Of a stretch of 41,509 nucleotides of DNA, positions 1 to 11,300 are shown in pieces. The DNA is taken from assembly GCA_020436165.1 (NCBI GenBank), contig JAGQYI010000038.1, positions 1 to 41,509 on the forward strand, in the 5' to 3' direction. The position numbers and the translations under genes are program-made. Each line of letters begins with the position of its first letter. Within the stretch, counting starts at the first letter, position 1. The DNA is from Cyclobacteriaceae bacterium. Lineage in GTDB: Bacteria > Bacteroidota > Bacteroidia > Cytophagales > Cyclobacteriaceae. The notes below the pieces were generated by a model. That model worked only from the letters and a program-made list of their open reading frames with translations. It did no database searches and was not told where the DNA came from.

Positions 1-596
1 CGCCTGATGTCACCTTTAGTACCACCCCTGTCAATGGTTATTTTCATATTGCCGGTAGAAGTACCGTGAAACTTGAACCATCGGTTGTAATTAGGGGAGG
101 TATCCCAACATGACCCTGGGTTTTTATCGGCAGTTGCCCCATACGTGGTATAGGCGGCATCAGCCGAACAGGTTCCTACCAGCCCGTCAATATCGATAGT
201 TCCTTCGTAAAAATCATATGAAATATCGTTGTCATCCAAACAAAGAGTAAATGAGCCTTGATAGCCTGAATAATTGTTGTCAACTGATAAATAGTATTGT
301 GTTCCATTAGTTAGCCCACCTACAACTTCAAGAATAATATCGTCATCATTTCCAATATATCTTTTGCAGGCGACTTGAGTTGTACCATCGGCTTGCCAAA
401 TTGCCGCATTAATTCGCCTTATCGTTCCAAAAGATCCTCCGCGTTTTATAGTAATTTTCATATTACCGGTGGCGGTGCCATCAAATGTAAACCAAACATT
501 ATAATTTGGGGAAGTATCCCAACATGAGCCAGCATTAAGGTCAGCAGTTGCATTTACAGTAGTGTAAGCTGCATCTGATGAGCAAGCTCCAACTAA
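1..596 (-). repeat. 138-residue tandem repeat in secreted protein
   Basis: Two copies with a 414-nt period: 183-596 complete and 1-182 partial. The copies share LVGxCSxDAAYTT, GSCWDTSPNYN and TGNMKITI at protein level and are clearly similar at nucleotide level. Confidence 0.75.
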
Positions 597-698
597 ACTG
601 TTGATGTTTATTGCATTAGCAAAATTGTCATTTGCAGGTTGAGAAAATGCAAAATGAATCCCTATCCAAAATAGGATTAAATAGATGGTTGGTTTCAT
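1..698 (-). CDS. Secreted tandem-repeat protein, 3' part missing
   Basis: The reading frame is open from an ATG at 698 to the left window edge (about 232 codons seen, C-terminus outside). A Sec signal peptide (MKPTIYLILFWIGIHFAFSQ) is followed by PANDNFANAI, a start typical of Bacteroidota secreted proteins. The mature part has tandem copies of a beta-rich unit of 138 residues with conserved SCWDTSPNYN, TGNMKIT and QYYLSVD segments and paired cysteines. The second copy is cut by the window edge. It is probably a cell-surface or T9SS-secreted protein, but no sorting domain is visible because the end is missing. The function is unknown. It is transcribed leftward, with 93 bases between its start and the stop of the upstream SPOR-OmpA gene. 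Confidence 0.8.
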   Translation of the reverse strand, partial: MKPTIYLILFWIGIHFAFSQPANDNFANAININSLVGACSSDAAYTTVNATADLNAGSCWDTSPNYNVWFTFDGTATGNMKITIKRGGSFGTIRRINAAIWQADGTTQVACKRYIGNDDDIILEVVGGLTNGTQYYLSVDNNYSGYQGSFTLCLDDNDISYDFYEGTIDIDGLVGTCSADAAYTTYGATADKNPGSCWDTSPNYNRWFKFHGTSTGNMKITIDRGGTKGDIR

Positions 699-791
699 AA
701 AAGCAAGCCTTTTGTTAGACTATATTCTACAATGATACGTTAAGTAACCTTATAATTTGTATCACAAATCCCAAATTTGAAACGTAAATGG

Positions 792-2051
792 TTAGTCTTG
801 AAGGATTTCTACTTCGACACGAACATTTTTATAGGCCAATCTATCGTACTTTTCGTAAAGTGGTTTTTTACCACCATAGCCTATAACTTCCATTCTATTT
901 TCAGCTATTCCGTTATTGGTTAAGTATTTCTTGATAATTTCAGCCCTTTTTAGAGACAATTTTTTGGCAGATCCATTCTTCTCTTTTGTTGCCTGACTCA
1001 AAGAGAAGTACTCAGGTACATCATTGTCAATTTCAATAATTTTCCCACTTGCGTTACCATTGGTATGTCCTGAAATCCTTATTTTATAATCAGGTCTCTC
1101 TTTGAGCATTTCAAGAAGGCTATTAATTTCAAATTGAGATTCAGGTTTCATTATTGCAGCATCTTTATAAAAAAAGACATTGTACATTATTGCTACATCT
1201 CCTTTTTCATATCTTACCAATGGAAAATCCATAACCAAAGTATCTCCCTGAACATTTAGAAAAGCTTTGGTTTCTCCTTCTATTTCTTCACCTAGTGGCA
1301 AGTTGTGTTGCGCTTTTTTATATCCAAATATCTCAGCAATAAACTCAAGTGAGTTAGATTGATTATGAGGTTCATTTACCAGAGTAACCTCATTTGCCAG
1401 AACAGTTCTAACCAATTTTAGTCTATCCGGATCAATAACATCTATGTTCCCGTTTACTTTAGCCTCAGTTACCGAATTGTAAGCATTAAACAACATTTTA
1501 TATTGTCCTTTATCTGTCAAGAAACGCTCAGGTGCATATTTTTCTATTTCAACTTTATTGATCTTTAATGAATTATTTGGCATTTCCTGTTTATCTGATG
1601 AAATAATAGCAGGGCTAACAATAGATGGATCTACTACAGATGGTTTTTCGCTACCCTTTTCGGAATTCTCAGATTGATTTTCGGTTACTCCGTTGGTTGG
1701 TATGCTGCTTGTGGCGGTCATGCCTGAATCTGGTGAATATGCAAGGACCCATGCATCTTCAAAAGGCGTTGTCGTTCTTATGATATTTACCTGAGGAATA
1801 GCCTCGTCAACCGAACCGTATTTCTTTATGTACACATAGTAGAAATTAGTGAGGTTGGAAAACATAATGGAAGTGTTTCTTCCTTCCCTGGAAAGTTTGC
1901 TACTAAAATTTAGTGCATTTCCTTTGTTTTGGAATGATCCTACCACCATATATATTCCCTTCTCTAATGGCTGTATTTTGTTTTCCTGTGCGTTGGAAAA
2001 TGGATTTAATAAAGTTACCATTAGAACAACTAATAGAAATTGTTTTTTCAT
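792..2051 (-). CDS. SPOR and OmpA domain outer-membrane lattice protein
   Basis: 419 residues with a signal peptide ending near residue 21 (PFSNAQ). Residues about 31-107 look like a SPOR domain (GIYMVVGSFQNKGNALNFSS, then FYYVYIKKYGS). A low-complexity Ser/Asn/Pro linker follows, and the last 130 residues or so form an OmpA C-terminal peptidoglycan-binding domain (ISGHTNG, KKLSLKRAEIIKKYL, ENRMEVIGYGGKKP). The insertion between GHTNG and the SAKKLS helix is common in Bacteroidota OmpA domains, including those associated with T9SS and gliding proteins. Both halves are expected to bind peptidoglycan, so the protein probably links the outer envelope to the cell wall. It is divergent from the lipoprotein gene at 2260. 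I cannot assign it to a named T9SS subunit. Confidence 0.8.
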   Translation of the reverse strand: MKKQFLLVVLMVTLLNPFSNAQENKIQPLEKGIYMVVGSFQNKGNALNFSSKLSREGRNTSIMFSNLTNFYYVYIKKYGSVDEAIPQVNIIRTTTPFEDAWVLAYSPDSGMTATSSIPTNGVTENQSENSEKGSEKPSVVDPSIVSPAIISSDKQEMPNNSLKINKVEIEKYAPERFLTDKGQYKMLFNAYNSVTEAKVNGNIDVIDPDRLKLVRTVLANEVTLVNEPHNQSNSLEFIAEIFGYKKAQHNLPLGEEIEGETKAFLNVQGDTLVMDFPLVRYEKGDVAIMYNVFFYKDAAIMKPESQFEINSLLEMLKERPDYKIRISGHTNGNASGKIIEIDNDVPEYFSLSQATKEKNGSAKKLSLKRAEIIKKYLTNNGIAENRMEVIGYGGKKPLYEKYDRLAYKNVRVEVEILQD

Positions 2052-2259
2052 AGCAGAATTACTTGATATTCGAATATTACTTTGTTCAACAAGAAAAGAT
2101 TTAACTGTAAAGTTTTGGAAATCTACTACTTAACCTAAAGTATTGCAAGCTATAAGTTTAATTAGTTATATTATTTATACAATTAATTAAATTACGAAGG
2201 ATTTAAATGTCTGTTTTAGCCCTTCTTTACCTATTTTTGAGCAAAAGTTTAAAAATGTT

Positions 2260-2688
2260 ATGAAAAGAATTTACCTGATTTTTATATTGCTGCTAACGTT
2301 TTCATGTAAAAATAATTCTTCGGAAAAATCCTTTGAAGATAAAATTGGTGAAATCAAAAAGGAGGCAATTGATATGCATGATATAGTTATGGAGCAAATG
2401 GGAGCAGTAAAAAGCCTCAAGGATTCTTTAAAATTGATTATAGTTCAAGATTCTTCCGTTGATGCAGCGGCAAAGGTTTACATAAGCAAACTAGATTCTG
2501 CGGACAAAGCAATGTGGGAATGGATGCATAGTTTTGATCTTAACTATAAGGGAGAAACGGACTCTCTAACCCTTTCTCATTTTCAAGGGAAGTACAAAGA
2601 TATTGAGCACGTGAAGCTTCTTTTTGACAGTTCTCTGGTTAGCGCAAGAAAATACATAAAACGAGCTACTGATGGTCGTGCTCAATAA
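2260..2688 (+). CDS. Small helical lipoprotein
   Basis: 142 residues. The N-terminus is a lipoprotein signal with lipobox LTFSC (Cys16), followed by KNNSSEK. The rest is charged and helical (MHDIVMEQMGAVKSLKDSLK, then a WEWMHSFDLNY segment). It resembles small Bacteroidota lipoproteins often mis-named viral A-type inclusion proteins; the function is unknown. Its 3' end overlaps the convergent papain-like gene by 23 bases (2666-2688). Confidence 0.7.
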   Translation: MKRIYLIFILLLTFSCKNNSSEKSFEDKIGEIKKEAIDMHDIVMEQMGAVKSLKDSLKLIIVQDSSVDAAAKVYISKLDSADKAMWEWMHSFDLNYKGETDSLTLSHFQGKYKDIEHVKLLFDSSLVSARKYIKRATDGRAQ

Positions 2689-4048
2689 TTAAAGCCACAA
2701 TTGACTTATTGGTTTCTCTTACGAGAAAATCTGCTTCAGAAAATTTAAAATTAATTTGATTAGTGGGTATCAGTTTGTCTTTTAAGGCCTGGCGTACTTT
2801 CTCCTCAAATGTTCCTTTAGCAGCTTTAATCTGATTATAAACGGTTGATACATCGAGGCCTTCTTTAGAGAAAAGTACACAGAGGTAATCGGTTCCAATG
2901 GTATCATCTATTTCTATTTGGGTGGTTTCATTGGGTACGTAGAAACTTGCTTCGGAAGAAAATGCAGCACTTGTTAAATCGGGAGGGAAAAGATCAAAAA
3001 TCTCTCCGGTAAGATCACTTGCAAACACGTAAAGAAAGCCAGAACTATGGTTGATTACTTTAATTTTAAATAAAGTTCCGGAAGGATAGGAGTTCTTTAT
3101 TTTATAATAGCCGGGCCTTATTTGCTGAAGTTCCATATTGCCGGCACCGTTTGCAATTTCAAGCTGGATTCCACCAGAAAGCTCAGAGGTGGAGTTTTTA
3201 GGCGGAATCATATAAAGACTAAAGGCTTGTCTGGTATAGGTTATGAAATCTTCATAAGGTATCCACATAAACCCTTTGTTTCCCCATTCAGAACCCCGGC
3301 TATTCATTACTTCAACAGCACCACCATATTTGTTATCATCATAACCTACTACACAAAGCGCTTGCCCCGGCAAATCGGTATTGAATGCTTCACGGGGTCT
3401 CCAGAATTCTTTTGCGTAGTTAAATGATTTGTCCACGTTCATAACAACAACAACAGGCAAATCGTCCGCAATTGTAGTTTTAATGGCATCCAATTTTGTC
3501 GCATCGCTATCAGATGTATCAAACAGCCTTGAATACTCTGATATTTTATTGCGAGCCGCTAAATTGATCATCTTTTGAGGAGAACGTGTTGCACACCGTA
3601 CGGGGTAGTCAACATAGCGAGGTGTACCATATTCTTTCATTGCCTTAAGGATCTGGGCTACTGAAACCAGTTGATTACAATCTGCATTATTGCTGCCTTT
3701 AGTAGAATAGTAATAGGGAAAAAGAGGAGAAAAGGCTTTTTCGGTATTCTCTTTACCTGTACGGTCACTTTGCTGTGCTTCCACTATAGTTAAAGCAGCA
3801 TAGGAAGAAGCCCAGGCCGGGCTGGTTGGATAATCAAATTGATTTAATGGTTTAGGAGCATATTTTTTAAGGCTGTGCTCGCTGGGAAGTACTCTAGTTC
3901 CACCCCGAACGGAAAAATATCTTTTTTCAACTTTGCTATATTCAAAATCACTAATGAGCACACCTTTCTCCTTTTCTTGAGAGAAAGCCTGGATATAGCA
4001 ACAAAAAAAAGGTAGAATAAATATTATTCTACCTAATAATTTATTCAT
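2666..4048 (-). CDS. Papain-like (C1) pseudoprotease with DUF4384-like domain
   Basis: 460 residues with an N-terminal export signal (to about residue 23). Residues about 53-285 have the bacterial C1 papain fold: oxyanion-hole Gln70 in LNQFDYPTS, an AWASSYAA helix, DCNQLVSVAQIL, ALCVVGYDDNKYGG and MNSRGSEWGNKGF. Relatives that I recall carry Cys six residues after the Gln (motif like YGTCVAWA) and His before the CVVGYDD strand. Here these positions are Ser76 and Gln229, while the third active-site residue Asn249 is kept. The fold therefore looks intact but catalytically dead. The C-terminal part (about 325-400: LFKIKVINHSSGFLYVFASD, then LCVLFSKEGLD) resembles DUF4384, a domain often paired with caspase-like peptidases. 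It starts 9 bases after the caspase-like gene and is probably co-transcribed. Role inferred as a binding or regulatory partner, not a protease. Confidence 0.8.
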   Translation of the reverse strand: MNKLLGRIIFILPFFCCYIQAFSQEKEKGVLISDFEYSKVEKRYFSVRGGTRVLPSEHSLKKYAPKPLNQFDYPTSPAWASSYAALTIVEAQQSDRTGKENTEKAFSPLFPYYYSTKGSNNADCNQLVSVAQILKAMKEYGTPRYVDYPVRCATRSPQKMINLAARNKISEYSRLFDTSDSDATKLDAIKTTIADDLPVVVVMNVDKSFNYAKEFWRPREAFNTDLPGQALCVVGYDDNKYGGAVEVMNSRGSEWGNKGFMWIPYEDFITYTRQAFSLYMIPPKNSTSELSGGIQLEIANGAGNMELQQIRPGYYKIKNSYPSGTLFKIKVINHSSGFLYVFASDLTGEIFDLFPPDLTSAAFSSEASFYVPNETTQIEIDDTIGTDYLCVLFSKEGLDVSTVYNQIKAAKGTFEEKVRQALKDKLIPTNQINFKFSEADFLVRETNKSIVALIIEHDHQ

Positions 4049-4057
4049 AAAATCTTA

Positions 4058-5209
4058 TTAACGTGCCACAAATACAAAATCACTACCAGGTTCGTTATCA
4101 CCGAATTCTCCAGCGTGTGGTTCCATTCTTAAGTTAAGAAGATAACCTTGCAATTCCTGTAATGTTAAAATTTTATCTTGTCCTCCGTAATCTCTCAAAG
4201 CTTGTAAAAATTTACGTGCAAATGGAGAGTGTCCACCAGGTTTACCATCAGCAACATATTGCTTACCACCTGATGTTATATACTGCCTCGTTTTCCATCT
4301 CAATCTTCTTTCAATAAACTCCGAACGGGTAATATCAGAATACATATCATCCATACCTCTGCTACCTGCTCTGGCAACCATAGGGTCAAAAGTACCTCCA
4401 AAACAAGCATCTAATGTTAGTAATATATGGTTTGCCGGAATATTATTTACAACAGTTCTTAAGATGGAATGGGGGATGTATGAGGTTTTACCTGGGTCAT
4501 TTAGTTTACTGTCTTTTCCTACAAGATATCCTTCGGAGAAAACATCATCAAATTGGCCATGTCCGGCAAAGAAAATGAATAATTGATCGTTTGGTTGATA
4601 GCTTTTCTTTGCATATTCTCTCAACTTTGCCATCACTTCTGAAGTAGTTGCATTGGTAACAACTTCGGTTTTAAAACCATAGTTTTGCTCTAATTCCTCT
4701 GCAATTGTTTGCGCATCTTTTACAGGATTAAACAAATCAGTCCATTCATCGTATTCGTCATCTCCAAATAATAAGGCATAATCTGTACGTGTGGAAGCCA
4801 GAGGAGTGGTTCCTGCTAATTTAAGAACACGGGTATCCGCACTGGTAATGTCGTCCATACTTACAGCAACAACTTTAAGAATATTGTCACCTGGCTGTAG
4901 GGTTATATCTCTTTCAATCACCTTATCGTACCCACTATTTACCGGCCTAAAGCCTCTTGCTTCACCAACAAGTTGGTCGTTTAGGTATAAGTCGGCACTT
5001 TTAAGTTTCCCTTCACTCTTAACCCCAACTTTAACAGAATACATTTTTTCAGTTAATGAGGTCTCATAAGTTTGTGGGCTCATCCAGGTAATTGAGGGCG
5101 TGATACCAGACAGATTCAGCGTAATACTGTTACTTTTTTTACTTACAACCTGAGCAAAAGTTGCACTACTAGCAAGTAAAACAATGAGGATTGGCTTCAG
5201 CAGTTTCAT
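4058..5209 (-). CDS. Secreted caspase-like (C14) peptidase with Ig-like N-domain
   Basis: 383 residues. A signal peptide (ASSATFAQ, cut near residue 20) is followed by an Ig-like beta domain (about 30-133, with MYSVKVGVKSEGKLKSADLY and VIERDITLQPGDN). A C14 caspase/metacaspase p20-type domain covers about 140-383. Both catalytic residues are present: His217 in FIFFAGHGQF and Cys269 in LLTLDACFGG. ALLFGDDEYD and the PVKDAQTIAEEL helix match the family start. It should act outside the cytoplasm; metacaspases usually cut after Arg/Lys, but substrate preference cannot be read here. It follows the giant T9SS gene (110-base gap with an inverted repeat) and precedes the catalytically dead papain-like gene. 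Confidence 0.88.
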   Translation of the reverse strand: MKLLKPILIVLLASSATFAQVVSKKSNSITLNLSGITPSITWMSPQTYETSLTEKMYSVKVGVKSEGKLKSADLYLNDQLVGEARGFRPVNSGYDKVIERDITLQPGDNILKVVAVSMDDITSADTRVLKLAGTTPLASTRTDYALLFGDDEYDEWTDLFNPVKDAQTIAEELEQNYGFKTEVVTNATTSEVMAKLREYAKKSYQPNDQLFIFFAGHGQFDDVFSEGYLVGKDSKLNDPGKTSYIPHSILRTVVNNIPANHILLTLDACFGGTFDPMVARAGSRGMDDMYSDITRSEFIERRLRWKTRQYITSGGKQYVADGKPGGHSPFARKFLQALRDYGGQDKILTLQELQGYLLNLRMEPHAGEFGDNEPGSDFVFVAR

Positions 5210-5248
5210 GATGTTATAAACTTTTAAGTTATAAAATTACAGTTTGGA

Positions 5249-5283
5249 TAGAATTAATGCAATAGATTTATTCATTAATTCTA
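5249..5283. repeat. 11-bp inverted repeat before the caspase-like gene
   Basis: Perfect arms TAGAATTAATG (5249-5259) and CATTAATTCTA (5273-5283) with a 13-base spacer, in the gap between the stop of the giant gene (5320) and the start of the caspase-like gene (5209). No T-run follows on either strand, so a simple intrinsic terminator is not supported. It could be an operator, attenuator or mRNA-processing hairpin. Confidence 0.55.
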
Positions 5284-5319
5284 CCATACATACGTTCTAA
5301 GGTATTGATAGTAACCGCT

Positions 5320-8300
5320 TTAGCGTTTAATTAGTTTACCGGACGAAATAGAGTCTGTTTTTTTACCCTTTACGTGAATGCTGTACGCATAAATTCCTGA
5401 GGGTAATAATCTCCCGTCTGTATTTAAACCATCCCATACCATCGAATTATATCCCGGGGCAAGGTCATTGTTAGAAAGATACCGTACCGTTTTTCCCAGA
5501 GAATCGAATATCCTTATTTCTACAGAATAATTCTCATCTGCAGGGAGACCTAATCTGAAATTCACCTCATTGCTGAATGGATTAGGGAATGGGCTTTGAG
5601 TTATCAACTCATCAGGTAAAATGTTTTCTAATGCTTTGTCACCAAAATAAATTTCAAACTCTGTTTTACCACTATGATTAAATTCATATGAATTTTCTTT
5701 TTTCATGTCAAGTATTACAAAGTTGGTTTTGTCTATCAAATAGAGGTTAGGGGACGTATAACCAAGATGCGTGTTATCCCAATGTAATTCTTGCTTATCA
5801 CTGGAAACATCTTCTACTTTATAGGCAAAATCCCAGGTCATTTCAGTTGAGGTTTCGCGTATATCCTTTTTAAAGGAATAGTTTCCGCTTTCATCATTTG
5901 CAAACTCTATTTGCTTCATTCTTGAGAATGCAGGTGGGTTTAACCAATCGTACTGGTCTTTTCCCAGAATTGCGTCTGCTTCCATCCCAACTCCACCTAG
6001 GGCTACTTCACCTCCCTGATAATTATATGTTCTAAGCCATACTTCCCAGGAAGATTCTGAAATTGGATTCTCATTTTCAGATATTCCTTCCATTCTTCCA
6101 CCTGAATTGATTTTAGCAGGAATACGCAATGTAAAATTAGAGCCCGTATTATTACTAACAAACGCTCCACCGCCAGCGGGTATAGTAGTAATGTTATTGT
6201 AATTACCAGTATAATTTTGTAGGTTATCTACCTGGCCTGCTGTAATACCGGACAACGTTTTTATGTCATTCCAGACAATATCGTGCTGAAACGGATTGCC
6301 AATCAGGTTCCATCCGTTTACGAGATTAATATCAAATTCGTGAATATTTTCTCCACTTCCGTCATCAGTTGACACGAAAGAGGTAACAGCCCCATCAGGA
6401 GAGGTAATGGATGAATTCGACCCTGAAGTCGCCAAAGCAAAATAGCCTTTCCCAACTTGCAGATTTGTCGAACCGGAGGCTTCGCTATAATCGGTAGCAG
6501 TACCACCCGAATAAGAGAATATTCTCATTTTTGTATTGTTGTAACCGCCTCCAGTAATATTCTGGAACACATGCTCAACAGCTTGATTATCCAATATAGC
6601 CGGTATAGCCATAATTTTGTAATTTTCAGAATTGCTTCCTACTCCATACCCACTGATTGCAATACCATCTGGATAGTAAACAGGAAGTACCTGCTTATTA
6701 CTTGCAGTACTTATGGCATTACCATAATTATCATACGCTTCAATATAATATTCTATACCTGTAGGTTTGGAACTAAGTGATTGGATAACACTCAAATCAA
6801 ATTCAAAAGTACTATTGCCAATATCTGTTAGTTCCACCTGTTCGTAAGAAGGGCTCTCATTGTCAAAATAATTTACATCGTTATAATAACCTATTACGCT
6901 TGCAATGCCCGATCTGTCTGATAGTGTAAATGTGGTTTTTTGATCAGTAGCTCCCATTGTGTAGCGAGGTTGCAAAAGACTAAATGATTCAACCACAGGC
7001 GATTCCATATCAGCTGCCCCGTATAATAAAACTCTATTATTCCCATTATCTGAAACAAACAAATTTTCAGAAAGATCCCAGCTTGAAATTATTGGATTAC
7101 TCAAAGTCCTTCCTGAAATATTATCATTATAATTTGTCTCATTAGAAGTGTCATCTGGTTGCCCCAAAATATAGTCTGGAGGCGTGGTATTATTTGCTGG
7201 AACAGAATTATAGATCAATACTCTGCTATTTCCATAGTCTGTAACTGCCAACTTTCCGGTTCTTGATATTGCAACTCCTGTTGAATACCCGTATTTAATA
7301 TCACTTGTTCCAAATTCACTTTGCCCAAAGTCAGGTTGGCCTAGTACCATATCTGCGGATGCCCCGTCAAAATCAGGAATACTATTAAATACAACAACCC
7401 GGCTATTTCCATAATCAGCCACAAAAAGCTTACCCTCATTAGAGATTGCAATTTGAAGTGGGTAATAAAATCTATCAGCTGCTGCACCGGTTGAATAGGA
7501 ATACATATCAAATTGCCCAATTACATTATCTGCTGAAGCATCGTTAGATGTTGGAATTGAATTATAAATCAAAACCCTGGAGTTGTTAAAATCACTTATC
7601 AATAATTTTTCTGTATCATTCGCTGAATTATAGTAAGTAGCAATTGATTTAGGACCTGATTCAAATCTATTTGGTTCAGTTCCTACTATAGTAGAACTAA
7701 AATCAGGCTGACCAATAATAATGTCAGCTGAAGTTCCATTGCTTGTTGGGATACTATTCCAAATAAGCACTCGAGACTCATCAGCAATTAGCAATTTATC
7801 GTCATGAGAAAAGGCCAACGAATAAACGTTGTTATCAAAAGTAGAAGCAGAAACAACACCCTCGCTTTCTGTTATGAAGTCATTATGCCCAATAACCACG
7901 TCTGCAGGAGTATTGGGAGATGAAGGAATCTGATTCCAAATTAATACCCTGGAACCATTGGCAACTGCCATTTTACCGGTTTTGCTTACTGCAACTTGCC
8001 AGGGTTCAGGAAGAGATATATCGGAATAGCCATAATTATCGGTGATTTCATCTGGTTGTCCTAAAACTACATACGCCTGCTTAAAATCACCTAGTTCATT
8101 AGGTTCATGAGTTGCATCAATATGTAGATATTGAATTTCAGGATAGGCACTTCCAAAAATACCATTGCCAGATTGAGTAGCTTTAATTGCTACCAGGCCA
8201 GATCCTGTAGGTGTAATTTCAGAGCCATTGGTACCTCCGGAAGTAGCTGGCCCTGAAGCGACTTCAAACGAAACATCTAATCCGGAATCAGAGGAGGCAG

Positions 8301-11300
8301 ATACTACAAATGTGCCGTCATCCTGATAAACATCATTTAAAGAAGCAAAATCAATGGTTTGACCTGCTAACAAATTGGTCCAACCAGTAACATTTCCAAA
8401 ATCAGAAGAGTCAAAGGCTTTAAATGAAGCTCCACCAGTAGCAGTATTATCTTTCAGGTGAACAAAATTCGCTGTAATAGTTGCACTTACAGGCGCTGAA
8501 AAGATACCGGCAACCCCGTCTGAGGTTGAGTTAACTACCACCGGGTTATCTATAGTTCCATTTAGAGATAAAGATGCATTTATTGTTTGCGTATTGTTAG
8601 CTCCAATAGATATTTCTGTCCCTTCTTCAAGACTCAAGCTGTTAAATACTTGATCATCACCAATGTAAAGAGTTCCGGAAGTTACCGATACATTTTGAAA
8701 ACTATTTATTCCGTAAATAGATAAATCTCCATCAGCAACTATATTATTAAAAGTAACTCCTCCGGCATCAATATAGTTGTAAGTATCATCGAAAGTAAAA
8801 GTTGATGATTGAGCATTAAAGGTTAATGGATCATATAAGCTATAACTAGTAAACCTGCTTACATAAACATCGGAGCTTCCCCAAAAAGAGATGTTGTCGT
8901 TATACAGTCTTAAAATAGTTGAATAAAAATCGAAATTATTTGAAGTGAAAGTTCCACCATATATACGGGTTTGGTAGGCATCAAAATCGTTGAGCAATGA
9001 CCAATTTCCTGTTCCATAGAAGTAAACTGAATTATTAGTATATAAATTGTCAGCCATGTCAATGGTTAGCCCTGGTTCATTTGAATCAAAAATCAACTGG
9101 TAGAAATTACGCGAGACACCATCCGTTAATTTAAAACTACCGGTAACGGTAAGACTAATGTCATCATCACCACCATCCGAAATTGAGACAGTTGAAGTAC
9201 TGCCTGTCCAATCCATGGAATGAACGGTTACTGGGTAGTCTAAATTTAGCGTTCCACCGGAAGGGAAGGAACTGGCATCAAAAAATACATTATCTACTGA
9301 AAGCGGGGCATAGTCGTATATGTCAGAGCCTCCTGAAGAACCTGCCCAATGTCCGCCATCAGACCAATATCCGGAACCACCTACCCAATAAAAATCAATT
9401 CCTGCAATAGGAACGGATAAAAAGTCCCATCCAACATTATTTCCCTTGTCAATCGATTGCTTTGCTAACTCAGGGACAGAAAACCCGGTGCCATTATCAA
9501 TAACAACATCTTGAATATCAGCAAATTCCACATTTACATTTGCTCCTAGTACATACAGAGTTGTTTGAGAACCTTCATAAGTAGAGTGAAGTGTAATGAA
9601 CTGACCTCGTTCACCTACCGCAACAAAGTTGTTGTGTATAGTGTTCGTATAACTATCGGCAAACGAAATATTTGTTCCGGGATTTATCAATAAGTTGTTT
9701 GTTTCAAGGGAACCGTATACATTCATATAGCCATTCATGGTTACATTATTAAAAATAACCGGAGGATAGAGATACGAATCAGTATAATAATCCGGAGAAT
9801 TGAAATTGAAAGTAGATGAGGATGTATTAAAGGTAATCGAGTAGGAACCAATATTTATGTTCTGTAAGTTAACAACGGAAGAGCCCCAGTTAATTACCCC
9901 TGAGTTGTTATAATCAATATACAACTGATTAATAATATTTACTGTTTTTCCATTTGAGTTAAATGTTCCTCCCCTGATATTTAGCCAGTTAATACCCAAA
10001 TTGCTCAATAATGTCCATTCACCATTTCCATTAAAATCAATATCCCCTCCACTAAATTGGTTGTCTGCCAAATCAATGGTATTGCCTATATCTTCGGAAT
10101 TAAAATTAATACGGTATAAATTTCTCATAACACCATCATCCAATTGCATTGAGCCATGTACTACAAGCTCATTTGGATATTCAGAAAACAAAACAGGAGA
10201 GTTGTCGCCAGATCCTGATTGCCAGATTATGTTATGGCAATGTGCATTTTCGGTTAAAGTTACAGTTGCACCTGAAGATGAAAAGGAACTACTCGTAAAG
10301 AAAACATTATCTACCAGACCGGGAGGGCTACTATGGAATGAACTACCCCCATCAGAGGTAGCCCAGTGTCCGGTGTCATTCCAGTTACCTGCACCTCCTA
10401 CCCAATAATAATTTAATGAAGATAACAGTCCAAAAGTCCATCCTGTATTGTTACCTCCATTAACGGCATTTGTAGCATTAAATGTTCCTGCGGCACCATT
10501 GTCAATAAAATTATCTTTAATATTTACATAATTAGCTGTTATGGATGCTCCGGGAGAAGCAAATAAAGTTGCCTGATTGCCGGTACTTTGCGACTTAATA
10601 GTTACCAAATGGTCACGTGTACCCACAGCAGTTAATGAGGAAGTTATTGTTTGCGTAGTTCCACTGGATAGGTTTAAGCCTGCCTCTGGCATAATCGTCA
10701 GGTTTGCAATAGTATTGCTACCAGAAACATTGCAGAGTCCGGAAGCTATGGTGATACTATTATATGTTTGATTACCGTTCCAATAAGGGTTATTCCCATA
10801 TTCATTTTTACTTAATGTAATAGTAGAAGCGGTTGCATTAAACGTACCGTAACCATATAAACCTGCTGTATTTATAATTGAGGTTCCTGCATTGAAAATC
10901 CCGGACGAATAAAGATAATTTATAGGTAGATCTAGTTGGTGATCATTCGTATTAAATGTAACTCCAGAAAGATAGAGATAGTCGGCATATACATCTGATT
11001 GTAAACTTATGGAACCACCGGAATAACATTCTATTCTTGTAATCCAATACGTAGTATTAGGATCGCTCTGGTATAAGTTATCTGCCAGATCTAATTGTCT
11101 ATTGGATTTATTTGAACTAAGGAATAAATACGCAATATCCCTGTAAACCCCGTTAGCCAATATAAAATCTCCCCGAACGCTCAGGGCAGAACCGTAATCA
11201 CCCCATAATACAGGATTGGTACTGCCGTCTGTCCAAATCATGTCATTGCAATTGGCATATGTATCTAGTGTAATTTGTCCACCACTAGGGAAAGAATTTG

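Noticed and set aside
1849-2133. 94-codon rightward reading frame
   Set aside because: Lies opposite the SPOR-OmpA gene, no domain or signal logic; shadow frame.
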